Positions 26,607 to 35,923 are shown, numbered from the stretch's first letter. The stretch is DNA of 64,000 nucleotides from Streptomyces alfalfae (GCF_004127445.1 NZ_QEXM01000012.1:186001-250000); one strand, 5' to 3'. Numbers and translations: made by a program. Notes: generated from the sequence alone by a model not told the origin.

Positions 26607-26635
26607 TTGACGATGACATGAACGCAACGTAGCTT
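26607..26635 (+). promoter_or_regulatory. Sigma-70-type promoter of P450 operon
   Basis: TTGACG (26607-26612), 17-nt spacer, TAGCTT (26630-26635). The P450 ATG follows at 26680 behind a GAGGA Shine-Dalgarno. Confidence 0.6.
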
Positions 26636-26679
26636 TCGAGCAGTTCCAAACACGTCATATCGCGAGATGAGGACTGTTC

Positions 26680-27873
26680 ATGAGCGAGTCCGTCCACACC
26701 GTCACGGCCCTGCCGACGGAGCGCCGCAGCGGCTGCCCCTTCGACCCGCCGGCCGAGCTGCTCGACGCCCGTCGGCAGGGGCCCATCAGCCGCTACACCC
26801 ACCCGGGCGGCAAACCCGGCTGGCTGGTCACCGGGTACGACATGGTGCGATCGGTGCTGGCAGATCCGCGGTTCAGCTCGCGCAAGGACCTCATGAACGT
26901 CGTCGACTTCGAGCTTCCGCCGGCGCCACCCGGCGAGTTCCTCCTCATGGACGACCCGGAGCACAGCCGCTACCGGAAGCCCCTGGTGGGGAAGTTCACC
27001 GTGCGGCGGATGCGGATGCTCACCGAGCGGATCGAGCAGATCACCGCCGACTGCCTGGACGCCATGGAGAAGAGCGGGCCGCCGACCGACCTGGTGACGG
27101 CGTTCGCCAAGCCCATCCCCACCATCGTCATCTGCGAGATCCTGGGTGTGCCCTATGAGGACCGGGCGTCCTTCCAGGAGCAGATCGACTCGTTCATGGG
27201 CGGGGAGGTCAGCGACGAAGAGCTGATCGCGGCCTACACCGCGACCCAGGAGTACCTCGCGCGACTGGTGGCCGCCAAGCGGGCGAACCCCACCGACGAC
27301 GTGCTCAGCGAACTCACCGACAGCGACCTGACCGACGAGGAGCTGAAGGGGATCAGCCTGATCCTCCTGGCGGCCGGCTTCGACACGACGGCGAACATGC
27401 TGTCCCTCGGCGCCTTCGCGCTGCTGCGGCACCCGGAGCAGTTGGCGGCGCTGCGGGCCGATCCCGCGCTCACCGACGGCGCCGTGGAGGAGCTGCTGCG
27501 GTATCTGAGCGTCGCGAAGACGTTCCACAGGACGGCGCTGGAGGACGTCGAGCTGGGCGGCCAGACCATCGAGGCCGGCACGACGGTCGTCCTCTCGTAC
27601 AACACCGCCAACCGCGACCCCGAGCGCTTCACCGAACCCCACACGCTCGACATACGCCGACAGGCCGCCGGACACCTCGCCTTCAGCCACGGCATCCACC
27701 AGTGCCTGGGGCAGCAGCTCGCCCGCGTCGAGATGCGGGTCGCGTTCCGCGCGTTGATCGACCGCTTCCCCACGCTGCGCCTGGCCGTACCGGCCGACGA
27801 GGTCGGTCTGCGCCCGGAGGCCGCGGACATCTTCGGCGTCAAGAGCCTGCCGGTCACCTGGGACACGAAGTGA
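26680..27873 (+). CDS. Cytochrome P450
   Basis: The 397-residue soluble bacterial P450 has all landmarks: I-helix AGFDTT (232-237) with the oxygen-activating Asp-Thr pair, ExxR at E271-R274, and heme loop FSHGIHQCLG with the thiolate ligand Cys342. It resembles the CYP105/CYP107-type enzymes that hydroxylate xenobiotics, macrolides or terpenes; the substrate is not predictable. It overlaps the ferredoxin gene by GTGA, its natural electron donor. A divergent MarR/GbsR-like regulator suggests inducible expression. Confidence 0.95.
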   Translation: MSESVHTVTALPTERRSGCPFDPPAELLDARRQGPISRYTHPGGKPGWLVTGYDMVRSVLADPRFSSRKDLMNVVDFELPPAPPGEFLLMDDPEHSRYRKPLVGKFTVRRMRMLTERIEQITADCLDAMEKSGPPTDLVTAFAKPIPTIVICEILGVPYEDRASFQEQIDSFMGGEVSDEELIAAYTATQEYLARLVAAKRANPTDDVLSELTDSDLTDEELKGISLILLAAGFDTTANMLSLGAFALLRHPEQLAALRADPALTDGAVEELLRYLSVAKTFHRTALEDVELGGQTIEAGTTVVLSYNTANRDPERFTEPHTLDIRRQAAGHLAFSHGIHQCLGQQLARVEMRVAFRALIDRFPTLRLAVPADEVGLRPEAADIFGVKSLPVTWDTK

Positions 27874-28091
27874 GCGCGCCCCTGCTGTCCGCCGACCGGG
27901 GTCGCTGCATCGGCGCCGGCATGTGCGCCATGACCGCCCCCGAGGTGTTCGACCAGGACCCCGACGACGGCCTCGTACTCCTGCTGGCCCCTGAGCCGAC
28001 CGGCGCTGACCGCGCGGCCGCGCGGATGGCCGCCGGCCTCTGCCCCTCCGGGGCGATCACCCTCCATGAGCCGGAACCCGGCCTCAGCTAG
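27870..28091 (+). CDS. 3Fe-4S type ferredoxin partner of the P450
   Basis: The 73-residue ferredoxin starts at a GTG overlapping the P450 stop codon. The cluster cysteines follow the pattern of Streptomyces P450 ferredoxins: C-x5-C (GRCIGAGMC) and a distal CP (GLCPSGAI), three ligands consistent with a [3Fe-4S] cluster with Ala in the fourth position. It would pass electrons from a ferredoxin reductase encoded elsewhere. Confidence 0.9.
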   Translation: MSAPLLSADRGRCIGAGMCAMTAPEVFDQDPDDGLVLLLAPEPTGADRAAARMAAGLCPSGAITLHEPEPGLS

Positions 28092-28174
28092 GCCCTGACG
28101 GGGGTGCGGACCGGTTCGAGGACCACGCCACTTCTGCGAGAGCTTTCGCCCACGCCCTCACGGGGTCACTGGTG

Positions 28175-29239
28175 TCAGACGCGCTGGGACTGCTGTCGCA
28201 GCGGGCTGCCCGCCTGGTGCAGGCTTCTGAGCGCCTGTCCGTAGGAGGCGATGAGCGAGGTCTGGAGATACGTCACGCCCAGGGTGTCGCAGTAACGGCG
28301 TACGACGTGTTGCGCCTTGCGCAGGTTCGGCGAAGGCATGCTCGGGAACAGGTGGTGCTCGATCTGGTAGTTCAGTCCGCCGAGCACCACGTCCGTGAAC
28401 CAGTTCCCGCGCACGTTGCGGGACGTGAGGACCTGTCGGCGCAGGAAGTCGGGCCGGTCGCCACCGGTGAGCGTCGGCATCCCCTTGTGGTTCGGGGCGA
28501 AGATGGCTCCCAGGTAGACCCCGAAGAGGCACTGGTGCACCACGAGGAACACCACGGCCTTGCCCGGGGACAGCACGAGGAACAGCGCGCCGAGGTACAG
28601 AGCGAAGTGTGCGACGAGGAGGCCGCCTTCGATCCGACGCTGCTTGAGGGAGCGGTCCGCCAGCGCCCGCACCCCCGCGACGTGCAGGTTGAAGCCCTCC
28701 AGCGTCAGCAGCGGGAAGAACAGGTAGGCCTGCGCCTTGCCGAGCAGGCGGGGCAGGCCGGTGGCCTTGCGGGCCTGGGCCTGACTCCAGACCAGGATGT
28801 CGGGGGCCACGTCGGGGTCGAGCTCTTCGTGGTTGGGGTTCGCGTGGTGGCGGGAGTGCTTGTCCTGCCACCAGCCGTACCCCATGCCGATCCCCATGTT
28901 GGCGGCGAGCCGCCCGATCAACGCGCTCGATCGGCTGCGGCGGAACACCTGGCGGTGGCCGACGTCGTGGGCGATGAGCGCGACCTGCCCGAAGACCGCG
29001 GCGAGGAACACGGCGGCGAGCAGCGTCCACCAGCTGTCGCCGATCTTCAGGAAGGCCAGCCAGCCGAGCCCGTAGACAGCGGTCACCAGGGCCATGCGCA
29101 CGCCGTAGTAGAAGGGGCGGCGCCGCATCAGTCCGGCGTCCTTGACCTGCTTGGACAGACGAGAGAAGTCACTGCCCGCGCGGTGTTCCCGGGCCGGTGC
29201 GACGGTGTCACTCGCGCGTTGTGTCGTGTCAGTGGTCAT
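28175..29239 (-). CDS. Membrane fatty acid desaturase
   Basis: The 354-residue di-iron desaturase carries three histidine boxes, HDVGH (91-95), HSRHH (128-132) and QIEHH near residue 297, with four to six membrane helices between them. The QIEHH third box marks front-end (delta-5/delta-6-type) or acyl-lipid desaturases. ATG 29239 is chosen because homology begins shortly after it; the upstream frame is repetitive. The gene is convergent with the P450-ferredoxin operon. Such enzymes also need a ferredoxin or cytochrome b5-type donor. Confidence 0.9.
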   Translation of the reverse strand: MTTDTTQRASDTVAPAREHRAGSDFSRLSKQVKDAGLMRRRPFYYGVRMALVTAVYGLGWLAFLKIGDSWWTLLAAVFLAAVFGQVALIAHDVGHRQVFRRSRSSALIGRLAANMGIGMGYGWWQDKHSRHHANPNHEELDPDVAPDILVWSQAQARKATGLPRLLGKAQAYLFFPLLTLEGFNLHVAGVRALADRSLKQRRIEGGLLVAHFALYLGALFLVLSPGKAVVFLVVHQCLFGVYLGAIFAPNHKGMPTLTGGDRPDFLRRQVLTSRNVRGNWFTDVVLGGLNYQIEHHLFPSMPSPNLRKAQHVVRRYCDTLGVTYLQTSLIASYGQALRSLHQAGSPLRQQSQRV

Positions 29240-29802
29240 CCTCGGTCCTGCCGTCCGCGAGCGGAGCGGGGGCAGGCGATCGTCGGGGGGCGAGGAGCGG
29301 GGGGCATGGGACGAGGAGCGGGGGGCATCAAGCCTCATTTCCCGAACGTCGGCTCGCACGCCGACGTGTCACAAGGACACGTCGCACACGGAATCGGCTC
29401 GGGGGGGGGTAGGGGGGATTGCGTCTGTCGCGCGCTGTCGTGGCGCGTCCAAGGGGTCGGTTGCCTCACGGTGCCGGCGCAGCACTTGGAGCCAGTGCGC
29501 TTCACAACTCGGCGCGGGGCCCGTACTTCTTCCCGAGCATGCGGGAGGAGCAGCCAGCGGCTGGGGACTCCGTGTCTTCAGGGTACACACGGCGCTGTAA
29601 GGGGCACGTCTGGTCTGAAACCGGCCATGCGCCCGAAACTTGTCCGCCCGGCCCGCTCCGGGGGCGTCCCTCCCGCCGCGGGTGGGGTCGAAGGCGCGGT
29701 CCGTGGCAGTAGGCATGTCATCTGATCAGGCGGTATAGCACTGTTCTGTCGGTCTTCCGAAAGGTAGCTTGTAAGCAGAGTCCCGCTGAGGGAGGCCGTC
29801 CG
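29240..29802. other. Intergenic region with direct repeat and G-tract
   Basis: There is no supportable gene in these 560 bases between the divergent desaturase and NfeD genes. A 17-bp direct repeat (CGAGGAGCGGGGGGCAT) occurs near 29289 and 29311, and a run of about ten G followed by TAGGGGGG lies near 29399-29418 and could form a quadruplex. The NfeD promoter probably lies in the A/T-richer part near 29720-29780. Confidence 0.45.
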
Positions 29803-30240
29803 ATGCCGTGGTTCGTATGGCTGCTCACCGCCGCGGCGCTCGGCGTCGTGGAGTTCTTCACCCTGACGCTGGTCTTCGGACTGCTGGCGGGCGCCGCGCT
29901 GGTGGCCGCCGTGGTCGCCGGTGCGGGTGTCGGACTTCTCGGCCAGCTCGTGGCTCTCGCGGCGACCGGAGCAGCGGGCCTGGTGATCATCCGCCCGATC
30001 GCTCTCCGGCATATGACGCAGCCTCCTCTCACCCGCGAGGGGAGCGACGCGTTGATCGGCAAGCGGGCCGAGGTCCTGCAGGAGGTCACCGCCACCCGAG
30101 GTCTGATCAAACTGTCCGGCGAGGAATGGTCTGCCCGCGCCCTGGACGAGAGCCACGTGATCCCGGTGGGCGGCCTGGTGGACGTCATGGAGATCGACGG
30201 CGCCACAGCCATCGTCTATCCCCGCGAACTCCTTCCATGA
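29803..30240 (+). CDS. NfeD-like membrane protein
   Basis: The 145-residue protein has two to three hydrophobic helices in its first 65 residues (WFVWLLTAAALGVVEFFTL, then GAALVAAVVAGAGVG) and a C-terminal OB-fold (about 80-145, GKRAEVLQEVTATRGLIKLSGEEWSARAL). NfeD proteins are the partners of SPFH/stomatin proteins in membrane microdomains. It overlaps the downstream SPFH gene, the standard nfeD-stomatin operon. Confidence 0.9.
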   Translation: MPWFVWLLTAAALGVVEFFTLTLVFGLLAGAALVAAVVAGAGVGLLGQLVALAATGAAGLVIIRPIALRHMTQPPLTREGSDALIGKRAEVLQEVTATRGLIKLSGEEWSARALDESHVIPVGGLVDVMEIDGATAIVYPRELLP

Positions 30241-30269
30241 ACAACTGGTCTCCGAGTGATGGAGGAAAC

Positions 30270-31379
30270 GTGGAAACGGCACTCATCCTGATTCTCGTGG
30301 CGGTCATAGCCGTCGTCTTCCTCGTGGCCTCCACTGTGCGTATCGTCCCGCAAGCGCGCCGCTACAACGTCGAGCGCTTCGGCCGATTCCGTCGGACGCT
30401 GCAACCCGGACTGAACTTCGTCCTGCCGGTGGCGGACCGAATCAACACCAAACTCGATGTACGCGAGCAGGTGTACTCATCCGACCCGAAGCCGGTGATC
30501 ACCGAGGACAACTTGGTGGTGAACATCGACACCGTGCTCTACTACCAGGTCACTGACCCACGGGCGGCGGCCTACGAGGTCGCCGATTACCTCCAGGCGA
30601 TCGACCAGCTCACGGTGACCACACTGCGGAACGTCATCGGCAGCATGGACCTGGAGGGAACACTCACCTCGCGTGAGGTGATCAACGCCCAGCTCCGCTC
30701 GGTCCTCGACGACGCCACGGGCAAGTGGGGAATCCGGGTCAACCGCGTCGAGATCAAGGCCATCGATCCGCCCCACACCATCAAAGAGGCCATGGAAAAG
30801 CAGATGCGGGCCGAGCGCGACAAACGCGCGGCCATCCTGCACGCCGAAGGGGAACGGCAGGCCAAGATCCTCACCGCGGAAGGCACGAAACAGAAGGACA
30901 TCCTGGAAGCACAGGGCACCCAACAGGCCATGATCCTTCGGGCGGACGGTGAGGCGAAAGCGGTGGAGCGCGTCTTCCAGGCCGTCCACCGCAACAACGC
31001 CGACCCGAAGATACTGGCCTACAAGTACCTGGAGACACTCCCCCACTTGGCGAAGAGCGACAACAACACGTTCTGGGTGATCCCGGGAGAGCTGACCGAG
31101 GCGGTCCGCACCGTCACCACCGCGTTCGGCGATCACTCGGCGATGGGGCTTCCCACACCCCCGCGCCCCGAGGAGACGAGCGGTGCGAGTTCCGAACGGA
31201 GTACGGACACAGGCGGGACTCCCGGGGTCGAGGCGGACTCGTCCCTCTCACCTGACGCCGCCGCGGCCGTCGACGAGGCCACGAAGCAAGCCGCCGCCGC
31301 GGTGAGCGATGCCAAGGCCGAGGCCCGGGCTGCGAGTACTCCCACGGTGCCGCGCAGGACGAAGGCCTCCGGCGACTGA
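30270..31379 (+). CDS. SPFH/stomatin-like (band 7) protein
   Basis: The 369-residue protein begins with one membrane anchor (TALILILVAVIAVVFLVAS) followed by an SPFH domain (about 25-200, RYNVERFGRFRRTLQPGLNFVLP) and a coiled coil rich in Ala/Glu/Arg (about 180-260). The tail (290-369) is low complexity, Ser/Thr/Ala-rich. The GTG at 30270 is preferred because GGAGGA ends 4 nt before it; an ATG at 30237 overlapping the NfeD stop is also in frame. It would form oligomeric scaffolds in the membrane together with NfeD. Confidence 0.9.
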   Translation: METALILILVAVIAVVFLVASTVRIVPQARRYNVERFGRFRRTLQPGLNFVLPVADRINTKLDVREQVYSSDPKPVITEDNLVVNIDTVLYYQVTDPRAAAYEVADYLQAIDQLTVTTLRNVIGSMDLEGTLTSREVINAQLRSVLDDATGKWGIRVNRVEIKAIDPPHTIKEAMEKQMRAERDKRAAILHAEGERQAKILTAEGTKQKDILEAQGTQQAMILRADGEAKAVERVFQAVHRNNADPKILAYKYLETLPHLAKSDNNTFWVIPGELTEAVRTVTTAFGDHSAMGLPTPPRPEETSGASSERSTDTGGTPGVEADSSLSPDAAAAVDEATKQAAAAVSDAKAEARAASTPTVPRRTKASGD

Positions 31380-31615
31380 GGCGGACTTCGACCGGAACTC
31401 GGCCGAGGGCACCTCCCTCTCGGGGCAGCCCAGCCGGACCGGCGCCGTCCGATCAGGTGCGACCGGGCTCGCCACGGCGCCGAACGGACCCGGCGAAAGG
31501 GCCGGTCGGCCCTCCCCCGCCCCGGCCGACCGGGCCATGATGAGTCCACGGAGCAGCGGCCCACACGTCGGCGCTCCGCCCCGTGGAACCGTGGAACCGT
31601 TGAGGAAGGCAAGCG

Positions 31616-32485
31616 ATGACCCCCGCGATCACCGTAGGAGTGGACGGCTCTCCCGAAAGCCTCGCGGCTGTCGACTGGGCCGCCGACGAGGCCGCGCTCC
31701 GAGGAGCACCGCTGCGTGTGGTGCACGCCTGGCTCTGGCAGCCCCTCGACGTGCCCGTCGTGCAGGCCCCGGAGGAGCAGGCGAAATTCGCGCGCGCCAT
31801 CCTGCGGGAGGCCGAGGCGCGCGCGGCGGACCGTCATCCGGATCTGCGACCCACCTCGGACATGGTGTCGGACACCGCCGTGGCCGCCCTCCTGGGCGAG
31901 GCCGAGCGCGCCGAGACGCTGGTCCTGGGCTCACGGGGACACGGAGCCCTCCTGGGCTTCCTGCTGGGCTCCTACGGACAGCAGGTGATCGCCGCGGCCG
32001 CCTGCCCCGTCGTCTCCGTCCGTGTCCCGCGGGACGGAGCCCTGCCGGACGGCGGTGACGTGCTCGTGGGGCAGCACGGGTCCGCGGAAGACAGTGCCGA
32101 GGTGCTGGGCTTCGCCTTCCGGGCAGCCGCGGCGCGAGGTGCCGCCGTGCGCGCGGTCCGGGCGTGGAGCCTGCCGCCCGTCTTCGCCTACAGTCCGGGC
32201 TCGCTGGCCCTGGTGGACGAGGCGGGCGGGCTGGTGCAGTACGAGACGAAGGCGTTGCGGGAGGCTCTCGCGCCGTGGCGTGACCGCTTCCCCGACGTGC
32301 CGGTGATCGAGCACGTCGAGCTCGGCAGTGGCGGACAGGTGCTGCTCGCGGCGGCTGCCGACGCGCGCCTCGTCGTCGTCGGCCGACGGGCCCGCCGCTC
32401 CCCGGTCGGCAGCCGCATCGGCTCCGTCGCGCACGCCGTCCTGCACCACGCGCCCTGCCCCGTGGCCGTCGTACCCCACTCCTGA
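31616..32485 (+). CDS. Tandem universal stress protein
   Basis: The 289-residue cytosolic protein contains two USP domains (1-140 and 148-289). The ATP-binding motif G-x2-G-x9-G-S is clear in the first domain (GSRGHGALLGFLLGSYG) and degenerate in the second (VGRRARRSPVGSRIGS). Tandem USPs in actinomycetes are induced under hypoxia, nutrient limitation or redox stress. It stands alone; ATG 31616 is preceded by GAGGAAGG. Confidence 0.93.
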   Translation: MTPAITVGVDGSPESLAAVDWAADEAALRGAPLRVVHAWLWQPLDVPVVQAPEEQAKFARAILREAEARAADRHPDLRPTSDMVSDTAVAALLGEAERAETLVLGSRGHGALLGFLLGSYGQQVIAAAACPVVSVRVPRDGALPDGGDVLVGQHGSAEDSAEVLGFAFRAAAARGAAVRAVRAWSLPPVFAYSPGSLALVDEAGGLVQYETKALREALAPWRDRFPDVPVIEHVELGSGGQVLLAAAADARLVVVGRRARRSPVGSRIGSVAHAVLHHAPCPVAVVPHS

Positions 32486-32949
32486 GATCCGCGGACCGAG
32501 CCCCCGCCCATCTCGCGGCAGGCGGCCCGTGACCGGCCGGGCGGGCCCCGGCCGACCCACCGCCTCGTACACCTCGGGCGCCCTGCCCCGCGTCGTCGGC
32601 GTCGGCGAGTCCGCCACCCCGGCCCGAACGTCCTCCGCCCCCGGGCCCGGGACCTTCCGGTGACCGTCGCCGACGGCCGCTCACCTCCGCCATCCAGCGC
32701 CGGAGACGTCCAGCGAGCCGGGCGTCGACCGTGACGCGCCACCCTTCGTCCTCCGCGGGCGGGCCAGGATTCACACCGAGGTGACGTTCCTCCGGGGCTC
32801 CGCCTGGGCATGGCTGTACCTGTACCTGACATGTGTGCCGGCACGTGTGCTGCCCGACGGTCTGTCCCGCCGCCGGGCCGGCGCTCGGGCCTTACCCCGC
32901 TCTGCGGCCGGGGCTCCATGGGAGAAGGGCCGGTACGGGGGAGGTCGGT
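32486..32949. other. Intergenic region, no gene seen
   Basis: Long frames on both strands are shadows without ribosome sites or recognisable content. The upstream promoter of the following three-gene operon presumably lies here; I can identify no clear elements. Confidence 0.4.
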
Positions 32950-33441
32950 GTGATCAGCCAGGGTGGCGGCGGCACCGATCTTGCCGAGCGTGCTGATCGC
33001 GTCGTGAGCGGGATCAGTGCCCGCGACGCCTGGGGCGGAGACAACGCCCCTGAGCCTGGTTTCCCACTCCCCGAGCGCATCCGCCACCTCGCCGGGGCGG
33101 CAGTCGCGCGCGCACGTGTGGACCGCCGCATCGCGGTGGACCGCGTGCGCGGGGGCCCCGACCACGCCGTGCCGATCGCGGCGATGTCTTTCGTGCCGCT
33201 GGTCCACCTCTCCCGGCTGCTGCCCCGAGCGGGCCAGGGCGAGATGACGTACAGCTCGTCGCTCTGCCTCGACGACGCCGCCCGACGCCTCAGACGACGC
33301 GAGCGCGCCCTCACCTACAGGCTCCGGCACAGCGACGCCCTCACCTACGGCCCTCGGCACGGCGACGCCCTCGTGACCGCGCCAGGCCGGCGCACCATGC
33401 ACAGCCGCCGGTCGCGGGGAGGGCTTCTGTGGCTTCTGTGA
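32950..33441 (+). CDS. Unknown protein coupled to the Nudix-ABC operon
   Basis: The 163-codon frame begins at a GTG with an excellent GGGGGAGG Shine-Dalgarno 5 nt upstream, has high third-position GC and overlaps the Nudix gene by 13 bases. I recognise no family. The middle contains a plausible globular segment (PERIRHLAGAAVARARVDRRIAVDRV, AAMSFVPLVHLSRLL). The last 45 residues are basic with an imperfect repeat (ALTYRLRHSD, ALTYGPRHGD) encoded by 30-bp DNA units at 33309-33371. It may be a partner or substrate-related protein of the exporter, or a chance frame; the coupling argues for the former. Confidence 0.5.
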   Translation: MISQGGGGTDLAERADRVVSGISARDAWGGDNAPEPGFPLPERIRHLAGAAVARARVDRRIAVDRVRGGPDHAVPIAAMSFVPLVHLSRLLPRAGQGEMTYSSSLCLDDAARRLRRRERALTYRLRHSDALTYGPRHGDALVTAPGRRTMHSRRSRGGLLWLL

Positions 33442-33935
33442 AGCATGCGCCTCACCTGCTGATCGTCGACGTCGCCCAGGTCCTGCTCCGCCCCGACGGC
33501 GCCGCCCTGTGCGTGCGCCGCAGGCCGGACGCCGCCCTCGCGCCGGGTCAACTCACGGTCCTGGGAGGCCGTCTGGAGGCCGGCGAGCCACTCGATCACG
33601 CGGCGCGGCGCGAAGCGCTGGAGGAGGCGGGGGTCCTCGTCAGCGCTGACCAGCAGGATTTCCGCGGCCTCATCCACCACCACGCTCCCGCCGGTGGCCC
33701 GGACCGGGTCACCGCCGCGTTCGTGGCCGGGTCCTGGGGCGGCGAGCCGCACAACGCCGAGCCGCACCAGCACCAGCACCAGCACCAGCACCAGCACCAG
33801 CACCACGGTCCTTTCTGGGTGCCCATCGACAGACCGTCGCCGGACTACCACCCCTCCACCGTCACGATCTTCCAGACGCTCATTCACGGCCCGTCCTATC
33901 GGGCCGTCAACCGGCCTGCGGGAGGCGCCCGATGA
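33429..33935 (+). CDS. Nudix hydrolase with His-Gln repeat
   Basis: The 168-residue protein has an intact Nudix box at residues 47-69 (G47, E53, R61-E62, E65-E66, G68), so it should bind Mg2+ and hydrolyse a nucleoside diphosphate derivative. The insertion (HQ)6HH at residues 113-126, encoded by six CACCAG units at 33765-33800, lies between beta strands after the Nudix helix. The GTG at 33429 follows GGGAGG. It overlaps both its upstream neighbour and the ABC gene (ATGA), so the three are translationally coupled. The pairing of a Nudix protein with a fused ABC exporter suggests a nucleotide-linked cargo or sanitation role, which is inference. Confidence 0.88.
   Translation: MASVKHAPHLLIVDVAQVLLRPDGAALCVRRRPDAALAPGQLTVLGGRLEAGEPLDHAARREALEEAGVLVSADQQDFRGLIHHHAPAGGPDRVTAAFVAGSWGGEPHNAEPHQHQHQHQHQHQHHGPFWVPIDRPSPDYHPSTVTIFQTLIHGPSYRAVNRPAGGAR
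33765..33806. repeat. CACCAG hexanucleotide repeat
   Basis: Six perfect CACCAG units (33765-33800) and a terminal CACCAC lie inside the Nudix gene and code for alternating His-Gln. Being in frame (6 bp), slippage changes only the tract length. Confidence 0.92.
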
Positions 33936-35923
33936 AGAGGTTCTTCGGACCGGTCACCATGGCCGAACCGCAGGTTTCCGACGCCGAACACGAGCTGTTC
34001 GGCGGCCCCCTGCGCTACGACATGGGCTGGTCCCAGCACGAGCACGCGGCCCTGGACCTGACGATGATGTCCGCGCTGCGCTCCATGCCCGCGCTCGTCG
34101 GCACCACGTTGCGTATCGCCTGGCAGGCCGACCGCCGTGCCCTGCTCTCGGTCGGGGCCAGCGAGATCGGCCAGGGCATCGCCGCCGCCGCCGGGCTGCT
34201 CGCCGTCAACGCGGTCATGCACGCTCTTCTCGCCGGCAGCGGCAGCGCCGCCGACCGGCTGCACTCCCTGCTGCCCGGCCTCCTGGCCGCCGCCGCCATC
34301 GCTGTCGTCAACTCAGCCCTCTCCGCCTGGTCCACCTCCCGCGCCGGACGGCTGGAACCCAAGGTGGAGCGGATCGCCACCACCCAGTACCTCGCCGCAG
34401 CGGCCAAAGTCGAACTGGAAGCCATCGACGACCCCGACTTCCGGCGCCTCGTGGACATCGCCCAGCACGGCCCCGCTTCGGCCCGCCGTATGATCAGCTC
34501 CTGCGTCGCCGCGCTGAACGGCCTCATCTCCCTGGTCACCACCGCCGGTGTCCTCGCCGTGCTGCACCCCGCCCTCCTGCCCATGCTGATCCTCATCGCC
34601 GCCCCGCGCGGCTGGGGCGCCATGCGCGTGGCCCAGGAGCGGTACGTGTCGGTGATGAGCTGGATCGAGCACGTACGGGCCAGCCGCCTGATCGGCAGCC
34701 TGCTCACCGAACGCACCGCCGCGCAGGAGGTCCGCCTCCACGCCGTCGGCCCCTTCCTCCTCAGCCGCTACGAACGCATGGCCGAGAGCGCCGAAGCCGA
34801 GCAGGAACGCCTCGCCTCCAGCAAGGCCCTCACCGAATGGGTCGCCTCCGCGCTGTCCGGCCTGGGGATGGCCGCGACCTACGGAGCCATGTTCTGGCTG
34901 ATCATGACCGGGCACATGAGCCTCGCCGTGGCCGGGACCGCCGTCATCGCCGTGCGCACCGGTTCGGCGAGCCTGGGCACACTGGTCATGAACATCAACC
35001 AGCTCCACGAGGAGAGCCTCTACGTCCGCGATCACAGGCGCTTCCTCACCGAAGCCGAACAGCGGACGCCGCCCGCCGGCGGGGCGCCCGTACCCGAACG
35101 CGTCACGGAGATCGTTCTGGACCAGGTCACCTACCGCTACCCCGACCGGGACACCGCCGCCCTGGACGAGGTGTCCCTGACCCTGCCGATGGGGTCGGTC
35201 ACCGCCGTGGTGGGCGAGAACGGCTCCGGCAAGAGCACCCTGATGAAGATCCTCTCCGGCATGCTGCTGCCCGCCTCCGGCACGCTGCGCTGGGGCGATG
35301 CGGACCTCACCGGCCTCGACCGCGCCCAGGTCTTCCGGCGCGTCTCCCTGCTCACCCAGGACTTCCAGCGCTGGCCCGTCACCGCCGCGATGAACATCCG
35401 CCTCGGCCGCCCCGACCACCCCGCGACGGATGAGGACCTCGCGCCCTCGGTCGACTACGCCGTCGCCGGACCCGTCATCGCCAAACTCCCCGACGGCCTG
35501 CGCAGCCTGCTGGCCCGCATGTTCCGCGGCGCCATCGAACTGTCCGGCGGCGAATGGCAGAAGGTCGGCCTGGCCCGCACGCACTGGCGCAGTTCGACAT
35601 CGCCGGCGGACGGCGTCCTCATCGTCGACGAGCCGACCTCCGCCCTCGACCCCCAGGCCGAGATCGAAGCCTTCAACCGCATCCGCCGCCTCGCCGCGCC
35701 GAACCGAGCCGTCGTGCTCGTCACGCACCGCATGTCCGGCGTCCGCCACGCCGACCACATCTACGTGCTCGACGAAGGCCGCCTCGCCGAGCACGGCACC
35801 CACGCCGAACTCATCGCCGCCCGAGGCCGGTACGCCGCCATGTTCGACGCCCAGGCGGCCCAGTACGCCCCGACCGCGACCGTCCCCGAGCCCGCCGCCC
35901 CGACCGTCCCGGACCAGGCGTGA
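33932..35923 (+). CDS. ABC exporter half-transporter (fused TMD-NBD)
   Basis: The 663-residue type IV-fold half-transporter has a membrane domain (about 60-350, six helices) joined to an ATPase domain (about 392-640). Walker A is GENGSGKST (428-436), the Q-loop Gln476, signature LSGGEWQ (537-543), Walker B VLIVDE (562-567) and the switch His599, so it should be active as a homodimer. It has no N-terminal peptidase domain. The class exports lipids, peptides or drugs. Coupling to the Nudix gene by an ATGA overlap is the main clue to function. The C-terminal tail is Ala/Pro-rich. Confidence 0.92.
   Translation: MKRFFGPVTMAEPQVSDAEHELFGGPLRYDMGWSQHEHAALDLTMMSALRSMPALVGTTLRIAWQADRRALLSVGASEIGQGIAAAAGLLAVNAVMHALLAGSGSAADRLHSLLPGLLAAAAIAVVNSALSAWSTSRAGRLEPKVERIATTQYLAAAAKVELEAIDDPDFRRLVDIAQHGPASARRMISSCVAALNGLISLVTTAGVLAVLHPALLPMLILIAAPRGWGAMRVAQERYVSVMSWIEHVRASRLIGSLLTERTAAQEVRLHAVGPFLLSRYERMAESAEAEQERLASSKALTEWVASALSGLGMAATYGAMFWLIMTGHMSLAVAGTAVIAVRTGSASLGTLVMNINQLHEESLYVRDHRRFLTEAEQRTPPAGGAPVPERVTEIVLDQVTYRYPDRDTAALDEVSLTLPMGSVTAVVGENGSGKSTLMKILSGMLLPASGTLRWGDADLTGLDRAQVFRRVSLLTQDFQRWPVTAAMNIRLGRPDHPATDEDLAPSVDYAVAGPVIAKLPDGLRSLLARMFRGAIELSGGEWQKVGLARTHWRSSTSPADGVLIVDEPTSALDPQAEIEAFNRIRRLAAPNRAVVLVTHRMSGVRHADHIYVLDEGRLAEHGTHAELIAARGRYAAMFDAQAAQYAPTATVPEPAAPTVPDQA

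Noticed and set aside
32188..33402. 404-codon minus-strand frame opposite the universal stress and unknown genes
   Set aside because: Overlaps a certain gene antisense and shows no ribosome site or family.
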